NCBI GenBank assembly: GCA_027405735.1
Contig: JAPEHQ010000027.1
Span: 60,360 to 124,359, forward strand
DNA: 64,000 nucleotides
Origin: Mucor racemosus
Lineage: Eukaryota > Mucoromycota > Mucoromycetes > Mucorales > Mucoraceae
Direction of reading: 5' to 3'
Numbering within the stretch: position 1 is the stretch's first letter; each line of letters starts with the position of its first letter. Position numbers and translations under genes: made by a program. Of the stretch, positions 22,801 to 35,348 are shown piece by piece. A model generated the notes under the pieces. The model was not told the DNA's origin, searched no databases, and saw nothing but the letters and a program-made list of their open reading frames with translations.

Positions 22801-24779
22801 AACCATCGCAACCGTATTATTTACAAACTGATGCAAGTGTACTTGGCATTTCGGCTTGTCTATTTCAAAAAGATGAGTTTGATCGAATCAAACATATTGC
22901 ATTTGCAAGTAGATCTCTTAATAGTGCAGAAAGAAATTGGTCGACTAATAGGAGAGAAACTGCTGCCATTGTATATGGTTTCCAAAAGTATAAACCCTTA
23001 CTATGGGGACACAATAATATAACTGTACTTTGTGATCACTTAGCCCTTACCTATTTGTTCACGTCGTCTACTCTAAATAGTACACTTCAAAGTTACTTGG
23101 AAATATTGGGTGAATTCAATTTCTCGGTATCACATATCAAAGGTATGGAAAATATCTTAGCTGATCGATTATCGAGATTGTACCCTGCCATTACTGAAGA
23201 CGAAGAACTTGCTGATGAGCATGACCAGCAAATAAAAAAATTAGAAAAATTGATCCTGTTACGAAGAGCAAAAGGAGGAAACCAAGTTATAAAACAAAAG
23301 AAGGTGTACTCCAAGGATAAAAATCTAAATGTGCTTGCCGTCAAGATTAATAGTAAAGAATTTAAGGAAGCAACCACTGACTACATTTGCCCACCTGAAA
23401 GTGATAGAATCCAAATAATTAAAGATGCGCATAAATTTGGCCATTTTGGAATATCAGCTTGTGTAAAGCAAATTCAAACATATCATGGGCTGCACTGGAA
23501 TTCTATATATAAAGATGTAAAAGAGGTGTTGTTGTCGTGTAAAGAGTGTGCAATGCATAATATAACCAAGAAAGGATTTAATCCATTGAAGAGTGTCGTA
23601 TCGTATGAACCTTTTGAATTTATAGGACTCGACATGATTGGACCCTTACCCGTATCTGGGAAAGGAAATTGCTATATCTTGGTTGTGGTTGATATTTGCA
23701 CAAAATATATTATCGCTCGCCCAGCACCGAATAAACAAAGTGATACAATTGCTTCCTTGCTACTATCCATTTTTTCTGATTACGGTTGTAGTGTAAATGT
23801 CATTGTCAGCGATAATGCCCGCGAATTTCGCAATTCCTTGTCGTCTTATATCAATAAAGCATTAAATATTGATATGGTCTTTAGTACACCTTATTACCCC
23901 CAAGGGAATGGCCATAGCGAAAATGCGGTGAAAATAGTCATAAATACCCTACGAAAAATGTGCGGAAATGACACATACAATTGGGATGATCGCTTACCTG
24001 TTGCTCAGTTGGTAATCAACATGAAAGTAAGAGACAGGACTGCAAGCACTCCATTTTCCCTAATGTACGCTCGACAAGTGAACATTGACCCCAAAAGAAA
24101 AAATAGAAACAATCGAAAAGCATTAACACTTGAAGAATTGCAAAAACGTGCAGAAATCATGAATGACATTGTTTTTCCTGCTATACAACAACGCACATTA
24201 GAATTAGCAAAGTTGTACAGCGATAAATTTAACAAAAAACATTATATACTTGAAAATATTCCCGTTGATACACCTGTAATGGTACGATTGGCGGAAGGAC
24301 GTGCTAATAAATTAGCTCCAATGTATGCAGGACCCTATGTTATAGTACGTCGCACCCAAGCAGGAAATTACGTTTTAAAAGACGATTCACATGAACTTCT
24401 CCATCGTGAATATACACCTTCTGAATTAAAAGTAGTTTCCCTTGATGAAACAGCTCTTGAAGAGAAAGTATACGACGTCGAGGAAATTCGCGACCACCGA
24501 ACCTTATCAGATGGTACCACAGAATACTTGACTAAATGGAGTGGATATGGTGAAAGAGAAAATGATTGGCTCACACCTGACTTGTTCTCCTCCCCCATCC
24601 CAATTTCAAATTACTGGAAGAAAATTAAGGATCTTCGTAACCGTGAAACTTTACGTAAAAGAATCAATAATACTTCACCCAAAGATACTGAAATAGACTC
24701 TACAAATAATTCACGCAAAACTAAATCCTCATCAAATAGCACTTTCCGTCGCAACAAGCGTCCTAAAACTTCCAAGTAA
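19848..24779 (+). CDS. Gag-Pol polyprotein of the chromovirus (1643 aa)
   Basis: A single ATG-initiated frame starts 36 nt after the 5' LTR. Domains in order: retrotransposon Gag (~173-325); unusual zinc-knuckle-like CRHCGRTWRHGHTC (~387-400); aspartic protease at D478; reverse transcriptase (LRICCDLRRIN ~712; catalytic YVDD 845-848); RNase H (first Asp ~995 in TDASVLG); integrase with HHCC (HKFGH from 1195; CKEC ~1231) and catalytic D1262, D1322, E1358 (spacing DD35E); and a C-terminal chromodomain (~1541-1595, with EYLTKWSGYG). Gag and Pol share one frame, as in Tf1-like elements. The protease site reads DPGS, not the usual D-T/S-G. The 3' end is followed by a ~30-nt A run. Confidence 0.96.
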   Translation: MSSIASDSPLSPEQPLSPEPLEESLLPSTAMSVATEKLKDMEISPPPPTVDEEDKLSTTSDQEILEDARPPAPVSHKEILKRTLQKKEKVKKDYLEAMCNLETVAGNKKANELREVLSNLELHIKTLTAGLKATNSTSKLAISSGLKISKRDLPKFQLEDSKSKPFPQEEVYKSVDHFLGEFEKIVYSSGQDINDVWKKYIPLTLPYDLDDWMKTVVLKCVSWLEVKSVFAKKFGTVISKLHKKRAVMTMAIEDDETLDEYSIRFFRTAGEAGYHREDSTLGDIFLLSLPDEWQLNISTVLLSRTNQQGWTPSEISTVALNLLGERTPGSWNTSRKSSNPPLKRKFHSEKSVAASVSSGVDLTSELPKARMLGEKNRPNRATKNPAPCRHCGRTWRHGHTCEEYHAAKKQKSASVSVLSVSSASKSEGNENENLENSIKEIYENGAYPCKSKKTNNNNNMKLITPLLLNNRRVIGKVDPGSDISFINIKILNKDFSSIKTIKTNGYLNFLSVNDNKQNSSVTRVGKTEPMEVTYTNNIKFKHEFEVIEFNDELSTEFDVLLGIDILPKLNIYLSGVAFKWPDSDRENELKQFEDINHDPENTFNPEKADYGTPSERKELLALIQPALEKNIAIPSDSACTMPESVVKIKITNPSNCFVRQYPLAVNANAEIKIQLEQWLKDGIVEITKPDPTFHSPLLAVPKRDPVTGKQTKLRICCDLRRINAAISDNDCHENFAIPKIQEIFGRVSGRANIISVLDLKQAYFAYPVSPESRRCLIFSHNNITYQWTRAPFGLKFLVSQFVYNMSVLFNGIEQELRNEVKKVYVKENKDISKIDSEFQGSLEHYVDDIVLFSKDVQTQIILINLVVNRLTKVNLRINIDKCSFFQTSVYLLGFVISRNVTKIDTRKLSNIDSWEIPKTTKQVRSIMGIISHLRDYCPMLSKVAAPIDSLRNEKDIKKKWTPLHTDRLERIKQILMSNQILYAPEPSQPYYLQTDASVLGISACLFQKDEFDRIKHIAFASRSLNSAERNWSTNRRETAAIVYGFQKYKPLLWGHNNITVLCDHLALTYLFTSSTLNSTLQSYLEILGEFNFSVSHIKGMENILADRLSRLYPAITEDEELADEHDQQIKKLEKLILLRRAKGGNQVIKQKKVYSKDKNLNVLAVKINSKEFKEATTDYICPPESDRIQIIKDAHKFGHFGISACVKQIQTYHGLHWNSIYKDVKEVLLSCKECAMHNITKKGFNPLKSVVSYEPFEFIGLDMIGPLPVSGKGNCYILVVVDICTKYIIARPAPNKQSDTIASLLLSIFSDYGCSVNVIVSDNAREFRNSLSSYINKALNIDMVFSTPYYPQGNGHSENAVKIVINTLRKMCGNDTYNWDDRLPVAQLVINMKVRDRTASTPFSLMYARQVNIDPKRKNRNNRKALTLEELQKRAEIMNDIVFPAIQQRTLELAKLYSDKFNKKHYILENIPVDTPVMVRLAEGRANKLAPMYAGPYVIVRRTQAGNYVLKDDSHELLHREYTPSELKVVSLDETALEEKVYDVEEIRDHRTLSDGTTEYLTKWSGYGERENDWLTPDLFSSPIPISNYWKKIKDLRNRETLRKRINNTSPKDTEIDSTNNSRKTKSSSNSTFRRNKRPKTSK

Positions 24780-24782
24780 ACG

Positions 24783-24815
<33 letters not shown>

Positions 24816-24970
24816 GTTGCAATACTCTTTCTACCTATATTATCAATCAAATAAACAACAAAACTACAAAAAAAAAAAAAAATATTTTTTACTACTCCAA
24901 ACAATAACTTTATAAAGAAATAGTTTCTCCAAATGTCGAATCTTCGGGTCAACTCAATGCTTGATTGAGT

Positions 24971-24984
24971 TTAGCGGGGGGGCA
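24971..24984 (+). other. Polypurine tract before the 3' LTR
   Basis: A G-rich run (GCGGGGGGG) ends two bases before the 3' LTR, the expected place of the plus-strand primer. Confidence 0.6.
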
Positions 24985-25646
24985 TGTGCTGAACTAGGAT
25001 ACTATTTCCCCACATAAGAAATTAAATGTTATCTCACATAAAACCATGCTCTAATATTTCAATAGAGATAACATGAATTTAACAGTAAATACAGAAAGTA
25101 TTAGTAATTTAACATATAAATAAAATAGACCGAATCATAAACAAAGCAAATTGATTCATAAAATAAGCTGAAGAAACACATAGATCAAAGTAAGGATTGC
25201 TCTATGCGGATCATTAACAAATATGCCAAAAACGGGCATTAAAAGACCGCCTTGATTATGTAAATCAAGAAGCTCAATATAAACTTTAAAATCACAAACA
25301 AACTAATTGATTTACCAAAAAGAATAAACATATGGATATTGCATGAAGACAATGGAATCATGCTTCAATCATTTAATAAGTAGCATGATGATATATGTAT
25401 GGAATGCAGCATTGTCTGATTCGCATGTTAAACATCACGGTTTGACAGAAGTCCTAAGTTGGTAATTCGGTTATTCCTAATTCTGATAGATCACTGACAG
25501 TTACGGTGCAACTCCCAGATATAACAAAAGCACAACTAATATAAATAGAGTAGAAATATAGACCTATTGCACACTATCTATTTTTTGAATAAAGAAGGAT
25601 TTAAACTGTATCTTTTTTCAAAGCTTTTATTTTACATTTTACTGCA
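24985..25646 (+). repeat. 3' LTR of the chromovirus
   Basis: 662 bp, the same sequence as 19150-19811, followed by the GACTA duplication. Confidence 0.97.
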
Positions 25647-26289
25647 GACTAGATAACGTTAGGCTTTTATTATCAAGTAGAACTTAATTGACTCTTCTTT
25701 GAAAGGAAGATGCCCTTCTATTTATACACAATTTCTAATCTATATTATAAATCAATGAGAACAAATAGGAACATGCCATTTCCATAATCTACCCGATATC
25801 TTTAGGTCCTGATTTTATCATGAATGAAATCAGGCCATATTGAATAATGGTGTATTTATGATTCAGGTCAATAATTATAATTTGCTAGGATCCACATCTC
25901 GGTTATAAGATTACTTGCTGTATCAATCAGACATGTCAAATCAAAGTGATTCCTGATTTATCCCAGCGGTAATTCAAGTTAGACACCAGATGAAATGGAG
26001 ATCTAAATGGATGTAATCCACACCTGGATAATGAGTTTTAAGCTTGACAAAATAATAAAATAATATGTACAACTGCAGAAAACAAAGAAAAAAAAACCCC
26101 ATCCTTGTGAATAGTAATCCAATTAATCTCTAAATAATCTCCAATTATACATAGTAGGTAGATTTAAATATATTCTGCATAAAAAATTATATTTCTACTT
26201 TCACAGATCACTGTGAATTGAGAAAACCATCAGCAAAACATGATATTTTTGTCCAATAAAATCACGTGTGTTGTGTCGTATATTTTCAT

Positions 26290-26620
26290 GTTTGATAGTA
26301 ATCTGTGTATGGAAATGGATCAATCATAATTTAGTTGTATTTGCAGAGCTTGTGAGTTGCCTTGTTTCAATGTTGCGCTGAATGTCCTTGGATGTTGATT
26401 TGATAGTTACTTGATTGATTAATAACTACTGGGATGAAATAATATGGTATCATAATTGAGGCTCAAGAGTTTTTGTTGGTTGTTGAATAAGTTTATTAGT
26501 ACGCTAGAAGTTTGTTGTATCCGATGATATCAAGACTTTGCGGTTCAATGCATGTCGTAGTCAATAAATTGTAAGGTGTATTAATACTACAGAAGATGAT
26601 AAAATATGGTACTTGATGGC
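26290..26620 (+). repeat. Diverged repeat shared with 40440-41130
   Basis: Blocks such as ATGGATCAATCATAATTTA, GCAGAGCTTGTGAGTTG, TTGGATGTTGATTTGATAG, GGGATGAAATAAT and CATGTCGTAGTCAATA occur in the same order and strand at 40440-41130. That copy carries ~370 bp more between ~40660 and 41030. Confidence 0.75.
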
Positions 26621-27547
26621 ATACAACAGGTAATTTGTTTGATAAAACAGAATATCATTAGATGGATGTTGATCTTCCAATATTCCAGTTAAGATTTAAA
26701 GTGCAACTGAACTTATTTCTATGGGATGTGATTCCTTACCTAGAATTACTGCAACTGCGATTTTATGAACAGTATGTTTTTTGGAATATATTGTTAATAC
26801 AAAATAAGTACAGCTTTATATTATCATAGATGTTATGTTGTAGAAGGCTGTATTTTGATCAGGAATACTTTTTTTTACAGGCACCAGCAATATAGAGTTT
26901 CCTTGTTATGCTTGTTGGGATCGAATTGGAACTGATTCCTTATGGAGCGAGGTTCAGGTACAAATCGAGATCAGTTACCTGTCTTAATTGACAATGGAAA
27001 CTTTGGTCTATAAAAGGTGTTATTTCTGAGAGTTACTGGGGGAAATAGATCTTATTTTTATAAGATAGAAGTAATAATGAGACTAGTAGTGATTCAATCA
27101 CGGAGAACGTAGGGTCTTTATTGTAAAATGAAAAGGGAACCAAGAGCCATTAGGTCTCGATTCCTGAAGATATTCATACTACAATTTCTATCAGATGTCA
27201 GTTCTGATAGGAGCTGAAACTGAATAAAAGGGCGAAAATCGACAATTTTATTGCAGAATTGCTTCAGATATTCTTTGAAAGTTTTTATAAAATCAAATAG
27301 TGGTTCGAAATTGAATTTTGAAGTTGCACTGAATGCACAGTATGTATACAAAAACTATATTCTAATTTCATTAGCTAACAACTGTTTTTGAAGGATTTTT
27401 TTTGGATATTTCTTTTTCAAAAAACTTTCTTTCCCTGCCCAAAAAAAATGAAGCAACTGGAAAAATACTTGCTCTCAATGAACATTGGTCCAAATGGGCT
27501 GCAAATTTCAAAATATATACTATAGTTAAACAGTATCCTGAGTTATA

Positions 27548-27720
27548 ATGCTAGCATCCCATTAATTTGCTGATTAAATCGTAAAAGTAGAACGCCCACT
27601 TTTTTTTGCTGGAAAGCTCTGTGGCTCTATGTCACGCTTTACCGCAGGAGAAGTGCAATTAATATCACGAGTCTCGATGAAGCAATAAGAAGCTCCTCGA
27701 CATGCATGCAGGTGTCGTTA
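27548..27720 (+). repeat. Diverged repeat shared with 332-500
   Basis: See 332-500. Same strand and block order, with the reading frame not conserved. Confidence 0.6.
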
Positions 27721-28563
27721 GAAATAAGTGTGATAATTAAAATAAAAGTCAAGCATTATGTGCATACTATAATGATAGCAGATATGAAATGAAAAAGTTT
27801 AATGTCGTTTCTTCTTTATTGATCAAAGTAGCTTGTCATTTAGAAGTTTCCACTAAGAATTCTAAATAATTTGATCACATCAGAATGTAAATACAATATT
27901 GCAAATTATGTCTTTAGTATAGTAAGGATGTCAATGACCAAAACACAGTTTTTTTTTTGGATTTTTCTACATTTTGGGTGTGATGGAGACAATTCTCTAG
28001 CGAAAATTCTGAACAACAGGCGGTTTTTATTTTATTGATCATATTCTGTGCAAATTGGCTACAAAATAACCAGATTTGTGCTGTATCAAGTTCAAATTAT
28101 GTCAATTACTTTCGATAACGCAATTTTATAATTACCTTGTCTATGATCGGACAGTTAAAGATTGGCTTATTGATCATTATAGTTTGTTTTGTTGTTAGAT
28201 ATCGATAATCCGATCAACGCTAAATGCATTTGAAAAAGAAAAAATTCCATAAATTATTCCTTCAATCTATGAAATCAAGCAAGTATTACATCGCTTGTTG
28301 TAAATATTGAGGGCATATGTATAATACAAAAGCACACAGAAGGATAATGAAACTTTTACATGTATAGTGCATGAAAAGGTGACTCACAGAGACATTAAAC
28401 ACACATAGATCCTCATATGCATCCTTTAATGATTTTAAAAATCGAATAAAAACAGCAATAGTTTATTTTGAACAATAATTTAGAATGACGATAGTTTTTA
28501 GAGAGGGTGAAAGAAAAGCAGGGCGAAAGAAAAGCAGGGTATTTGATTGAATAGCTGAAAACC

Positions 28564-30063
28564 TTAAGCTTGTTGCTCTGTAACAACTTTATAAACGGTT
28601 GAAAAAGCTTTGCGAAGGTTATCCTCTGAAGGGTTTGTCAAGAAAGAAAGGAAAGTTGGGTCACTAATCAAGACCTTCTTAACAACTTCACCAACGATAT
28701 CAAAAATTTGTTGAATATAACTAGCACCAGCAGGGCTTTGAGCACGAACAGCATCAACAAAGATATTTTGGAGAGTCATAACTTCTTCTGAGCTCATGTT
28801 TTGAAGACGGTGAAGACTAAAGAGACCACCACCAAAGACCTTTCCAATGATACCAGTAACAGCACTGAAAACAGTATCCGCGAGACCACCAGAGACGTTA
28901 CCAAGGACAGCTGCAGCAGCATTAATGGTAGTTTTAATAACAGTATTAATAAAGTTAGCTAAGTTGATAAGGTTAGATGCAAAGCTATCTTGATTATTGG
29001 ACAAGTAAGTGGCAACGGTTTTAATAAAATTTCCGAGAGGGTTATCACCGCCTGTAAATTTGTTAATTTGATCAATGGCATTGGTAATGATATCCCCAAT
29101 AGATAAAGACCCATTAATAAGACCACCAATTGCGGTACCAGCAAAGCTTGAGATTGTTTTCAAAACATCGTTATTAATGAGACCATTAGTCAAACTACCT
29201 AAAACATTACCAGCTGTATCTGAGATGGAGCCAATAAGACCACCAATACCGTTACTAAGGTCAAGCAAAGGATTGGTTCCGTTCCCAGTAACAATATGAG
29301 TAAGGTTACCAAGAACACCACCGACACCAGTTGTAATGTTTCCGAGGGCACTACCAACACCATTAGTAACGTTACCAACAAGACCGCCGACACCATTGGT
29401 AACGTTACCAACAAGACCACCAACACCATTGGTAACGTTGCCCACAAGACCACCAACACCATTAGTAACGTTACCCACAAGACCACCAACACCATTTGCA
29501 ACGCCACCAAAGAAATCTCCAAGTGGGTTATTACCACTAGTGTTTGTACCGTTGGTGCGAGTAATAGTATTAGTAGCATTCTTTCCACCATTTACTACAG
29601 ATCCTACAGCATCAGAAACACCATTAATTCCACCATTAATTGCACCACCGATACCATTAATGAAATTTTGGAATGGATTCTCTATAGTAATAGCATTGGT
29701 TGTAGCTTGAGCTTTGTATACAGAAGACTTGTGAAACATAAGCTCCAGTAAGCCGGCAACATCTTGAGGACCATTCTCCATACCAGCCTTCTTACTTTCT
29801 TCAGCAATTACTTCATTAGCAAGGTTTTTGGAATATCCTAAAAAGTTTACCAATTCAGATTGAAGAGCAAGTACAGTAATGAGCTCTGCTTGCTTCTTGA
29901 TTTGAGCTTCAACATAAGCATCAGTCTATATAATTGAAATTAGTTGATGACCAAAATCTTGGTGATAATATCTTACATTGATGTCGACTTTCTTGGTTTC
30001 AGGCACAGTGGCACATAAAGCCAAAGGTACAAACAGCAAGGTTGATAACTTGGCCAACTTCAT
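28564..30063 (-). CDS. Secreted protein with 11-residue glycosylatable repeats
   Basis: Two exons (30063-29977 and 29925-28564; 51-nt intron GTAAGA...ATAG) give 482 aa. The N-terminus MKLAKLSTLLFVPLALCA is a clear signal peptide. A predicted helical segment (~30-90) leads into a Gly/Asn/Val-rich region. Its centre is a near-perfect repeat of GNVTNGVGGLV (about four copies plus degenerate ones ending GNITTGVGGVLGNLT), each unit carrying an N-glycosylation sequon. The C-terminal ~200 residues are hydrophobic, Ala/Gly/Ile-rich, and may aggregate or associate with a surface. No GPI signal or catalytic motif was recognised. A structural, cell-wall or spore-coat role is an inference. It has no related neighbour. 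Confidence 0.88.
29334..29500 (-). repeat. 33-bp in-frame tandem repeats in the secreted-protein gene
   Basis: Five units of 33 bp (plus strand ACCACCAACACCATTGGTAA and variants), differing mostly at third codon positions. They encode the 11-residue GNVTNGVGGLV unit. The variation shows that the repeats are not from a very recent duplication or were held by selection on the protein. Confidence 0.9.
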
Positions 30064-31528
30064 TTGATAGTAAGAATTATTTGTTTAAACAAGAAAAAAA
30101 AATGAAATAACCTAATATTTGATGAGTATTTATATGACATTGAATATACTAATAAACCATAAAAGAATGTTGCTTTGACTAAATAGTAATTGATACGCAG
30201 TGATTTGGAATGTTCATTTTTCTCCTATGTATACATACAAAATACAATTCATTTTACACATACCTGGTCCCGAAAAGCTATTACACAAGTTTCCTTGTAT
30301 ATTGCGTTTAGATCGGATGTACATGCCTCGGCTTTCACAAAGATTTATGGAGTTTTCTATGAATCCAGCGATGAAGTTGTTAAGAGTTGCTTTTATTCAT
30401 TTCTGCAATCTGAATCGAAGGTTACGTATAAAAAGTATTATTTGTATTTCTAATTTCACAAAATGTTATCATGATATTCATATTACATCTCAAAAAAGAC
30501 GGAAAAACAGTAAATACAAACATATTGAGCGTAGCGATAACAAATACATAGACAACACTCAGAAGGCGTGGTCTCTTTTTGAATATCAAAAAAAGACATT
30601 CTTCAAAATATGCAAGTTTTCATAGTTTCTCTGTTTATATACAACAAACAAAAACGCCATATTTTATTACATAACAGCATTGAAAATTAAACATATTATT
30701 TTCCTGATTTAAATAAAAAAACTCTAACTTTCATTAAACAACATAGTATAACTTAATTCAGCATTCATCATAGATCCTTAACTCTAATTTCAAAATTATG
30801 ATTCAGGCACCACAAGTTTCTTTTTTTTAGCACAATTGCATTACCAAATGGCCTAAAATCGATTTTAAAAAAATATAAATGAAAATCTTCTCTAGTGCTA
30901 AATAACTAACGTATAATATGCATTGAGAATCATTAACAATAGTGATATATACCATTTTGATGAAAGTGTAGTGTCAATTAATTTGTAGTTCCGCTGATGT
31001 AGCCTTCAAATGCAAACCTTTAAAGAGTTATTCTTCTTGATTGAAAACTGTTTAAAGAGTAAAATAAAATATGAAACTTAATTTAAGCATATGAAGACTG
31101 CCTCAGTAATTTTGTTTTTACAGTTTTATTGATTTTCGGAAGTTAGCATTAATCAAAACTTTCACAATGTAATTTAGAGTATTTTAAATACAGACATCCG
31201 TCAGGCGTTCATTCTTCATGTTTACAGTACTCTTCTAAAACTAAATAAATATCAATCAGGTTGAAAACTCGTCTATTTTCATAGTTGTATTAAAAAAAAC
31301 AAAATTTTCACTATAAATAAAGTTTTGATCTGATAATGTCAATCAATAATGTTTGAGATCATGAATCGCTTCTTCAAAGAAGCATTACTTTTTTCATGCT
31401 TTCCTTTCAGGAGCAAGTCGCAAGCAGTCCTTTTGTTCGTGGCTTATCAAGCCATTCTTCCTGGAATTTTTTTTTTATATATTTTAAAGCAAATCTATTC
31501 TTTTGACACTACAGTATTGATAGAAAAC
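30064..31528. other. Intergenic region
   Basis: Contains the promoter of the secreted-protein gene next to 30064 and the NIP7 promoter before 31529. Open frames at 30190-30625 overlap in two frames and show no domain or splice support. Nothing else was recognised. Confidence 0.5.
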
Positions 31529-32293
31529 ATGCGTCCTTTGACAGCCGAAGAAACAACTACTCTTTTCGAGAAGCTCGCTAAATAGTAATAATAAATTGTG
31601 GAAATAATAACTTGTGGTAGACTAACTTGATGATATAGTGTTGGTGCCAATCTTAAACATTTAATTGACAGACCTGATGAGGCATATTGTTTCCGTCTTC
31701 AAAAGAACAAGGTTTATTATCTTAGGTAAAACAAAAGAAAAAATAAATATTAAATGTATTTGTAAATCTGATTTTGTTAATAGTGAGTCTATGATGAGAA
31801 TGGCAGTGAGTGTTGGTCGTGATCAACTTGGTTCAGTTGGTGTTTGTTTCGGTAAATTCACAAAGACTGGTAAATTCAAGCTTCATATTACTGCTCTCGA
31901 TCATTTAGCACAATATGCCAAGGTAATTGGAATGATTTTAAATGCGATTGAGAGGATAAAATATTGATACATTTTGTTAGCACAAGATTTGGATTAAGCC
32001 TAATGGTGAGATGCCTTTCTTATATGGTAATCATATTGTGAAAGCACATTTGGGTAGAATTACAGATGATACTCCTGAACATACTGGTGTTATAATCTTT
32101 TCCATGTCTGATTCACCATTGGTAAATTATATATTTTGTATGTATCAAGATGATGCTAACATGTTTAAAATAGGGTTTCGGTGTTACTGCAAGATCCACC
32201 ATGGACATGAAGAAACTTCAACCTACAGATATCATTGTTTTCCATCAAGCAGATGTTGGAGAATATCTTCGTGAAGAAGATACTTTGTTTTAA
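31529..32293 (+). CDS. NIP7: 60S ribosome biogenesis factor NIP7
   Basis: Five exons (31529-31584, 31639-31725, 31784-31922, 31981-32121, 32174-32293) give exactly 180 aa, the length of human NIP7. The start MRPLTAEE and the motifs [40 protein letters not shown] and [11 protein letters not shown] match NIP7 throughout. The C-terminal ~80 residues form the PUA RNA-binding domain. NIP7 is a nucleolar protein needed for 27S pre-rRNA processing and 60S subunit assembly. All introns are 49-58 nt, GT-AG. An upstream in-frame-looking ATG at 31349 is not used, because conservation starts at 31529. Confidence 0.96.
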
Positions 32294-33038
32294 ATTTAAT
32301 TTTATGTGTATATTAAAAAATAAAAGTAGAAAAAAAAAAAAAGATTAATAGAGAATATGATAGTATTTCACATTTGACACATTTACCAGTGATGACTCGA
32401 TGACAATGATTTCGTTTCTTGAAATGGTTATATATTTAACATTTTCATGTTACACTGTTTGTCTTGATTTTTGAAGATCGAAGAGTTGCACGAACCCATT
32501 GGTTCTAGGTTCGGTCTTTTTTTCTTTCTATTCTTCTCCAACACATTTCTTGTTGTTTTTCATACAAACAACTGCATGCAAACATTGTATTCAAGTGTCT
32601 TTTTTGCAAGAGCATATATCTGATTGTCGCTCTATAGCTATAATTGACCTTTCAATGATTGAATAAAGCGAGAAAAAAAGGGGATCAACTGACTTTTAAG
32701 AAAAATAGCTTTCTAACGTCATGATGTTGCCATGACATAATTTGCTCGGGTCCCTATTTCATTTTATGTGTAATGTTGGAACAGAATAGATCAAAAATTG
32801 CGGATGATTTACATTAAAGAACAGAAGAGTATAAACAATTAATCTCGCCTTTCTCTCTTTTGTACAATACTTTTATCTTTTGTATAAAAATAAAAAAAAA
32901 AAGAAATTTACTAGTAAGTAACAAGCAATAAAACCGTTTTGATTTCTATCGAAAGATAGAAAAAAAACCCCTCTTTTAAAAGAGTTGATTTTTGATTAAT
33001 TTTGCTTCCTCTTTTCTTAATCTTTCAAGTTAACACAC
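32294..33038. other. HOG1 upstream region
   Basis: About 745 bp with no gene. It contains AGGGG (near 32680) and its complement CCCCT (near 32968), which are stress-response-element-like in fungi, and a long pyrimidine-rich stretch before the start codon. Regulatory meaning is inferred. Confidence 0.4.
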
Positions 33039-34673
<1,635 letters not shown>

Positions 34674-35348
34674 TAAAATCAAAAAATCATCCAAATTCAA
34701 ACTACCATAGCTTAATTATTCTTCTTATTTTAAAATTTTCCACTCTACTCATCTGTATAATAATATGATATAAATAACATTCAAATGCTCTGCATAATTT
34801 TTTTTTATGTTTTTGCAAGGCAAATGTATACAAAATTTACCAGGCTTTAACCAATAAAACAGTGCAAAATTAAAATCCAATTCTTAGTTTACTCTTGTTT
34901 GTTGAGGTATTTTGATTAATGAACAAATGAAACACCCAAACAAAAAACAGGACAAGACGCAATAGACCATAAAAAAGGTATTTCCGTTTAAATATACGAA
35001 ATAAATACATTTATGTGTGTGAAAAAATTGTTTGATCTGTAGGGCTCATATCAAAATAATAGGAAAATTGTGATTTCTTTTTGCATTATCATTATAATGA
35101 TTTAAAATAAATACGCCACTGTATGATACTTTTTTTCTTGAGTATTTCTGAATGTTAATCTTTATTCACTACCATGATAGTTGATGTAAGGGAAAGCAGG
35201 AAAGAGCTGCAAACTTGAAGGCAAATGTGTTTCTTTTTGATAGATGTCTTGTAAAACTGTTCAAATTTTAAAACCACTCAATCTATTAGTGCAAAAATAA
35301 CGCTTAAAAACAAATATCAGCTGCTTTCAATCATAAAAAGCTCTTATA
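34674..35348. other. Intergenic region after HOG1
   Basis: AT-rich 3' flank of HOG1. It may contain an unidentified first exon of the following orphan gene, because that gene's first visible exon has no start codon. Confidence 0.45.

Larger units (their letters stand above)
19150..25646 (+). mobile_element. Complete Ty3/gypsy chromovirus (LTR retrotransposon with chromodomain)
   Basis: The element is 6497 bp. It is bounded by two 662-bp LTRs that begin TGTGCTG and end ACTGCA, and flanked by the 5-bp duplication GACTA (19145-19149 and 25647-25651). One uninterrupted Gag-Pol frame lies between the LTRs. The order RT-RNase H-integrase-chromodomain defines a Ty3/gypsy chromovirus (Metaviridae-like). 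The two LTRs read as identical, so insertion was recent. No internal stops or frameshifts are seen, so it may still be active. In related elements the chromodomain steers integration to marked chromatin. Confidence 0.97.
25652..28563. other. Repeat-rich region without genes
   Basis: No coding frame with protein character. 25652-25770 on the minus strand has a TATAAATAG followed by an A/T-rich leader and may be the end of an old LTR. Two diverged repeats (26290-26620 and 27548-27720) are listed separately. Near 28509-28540 there is a short tandem copy of GAAAGAAAAGCAGGG. Confidence 0.45.

Noticed and set aside
24611..24952. 113-codon antisense frame at the 3' end of the retrotransposon
   Set aside because: Poly-F/L composition from the A-rich coding strand and A runs; no protein character.
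29296..29751. Open frames on the plus strand over the 33-bp repeats, or a CRISPR-like array
   Set aside because: The repeats are contiguous, in frame with a secreted protein on the minus strand, and have no spacers.
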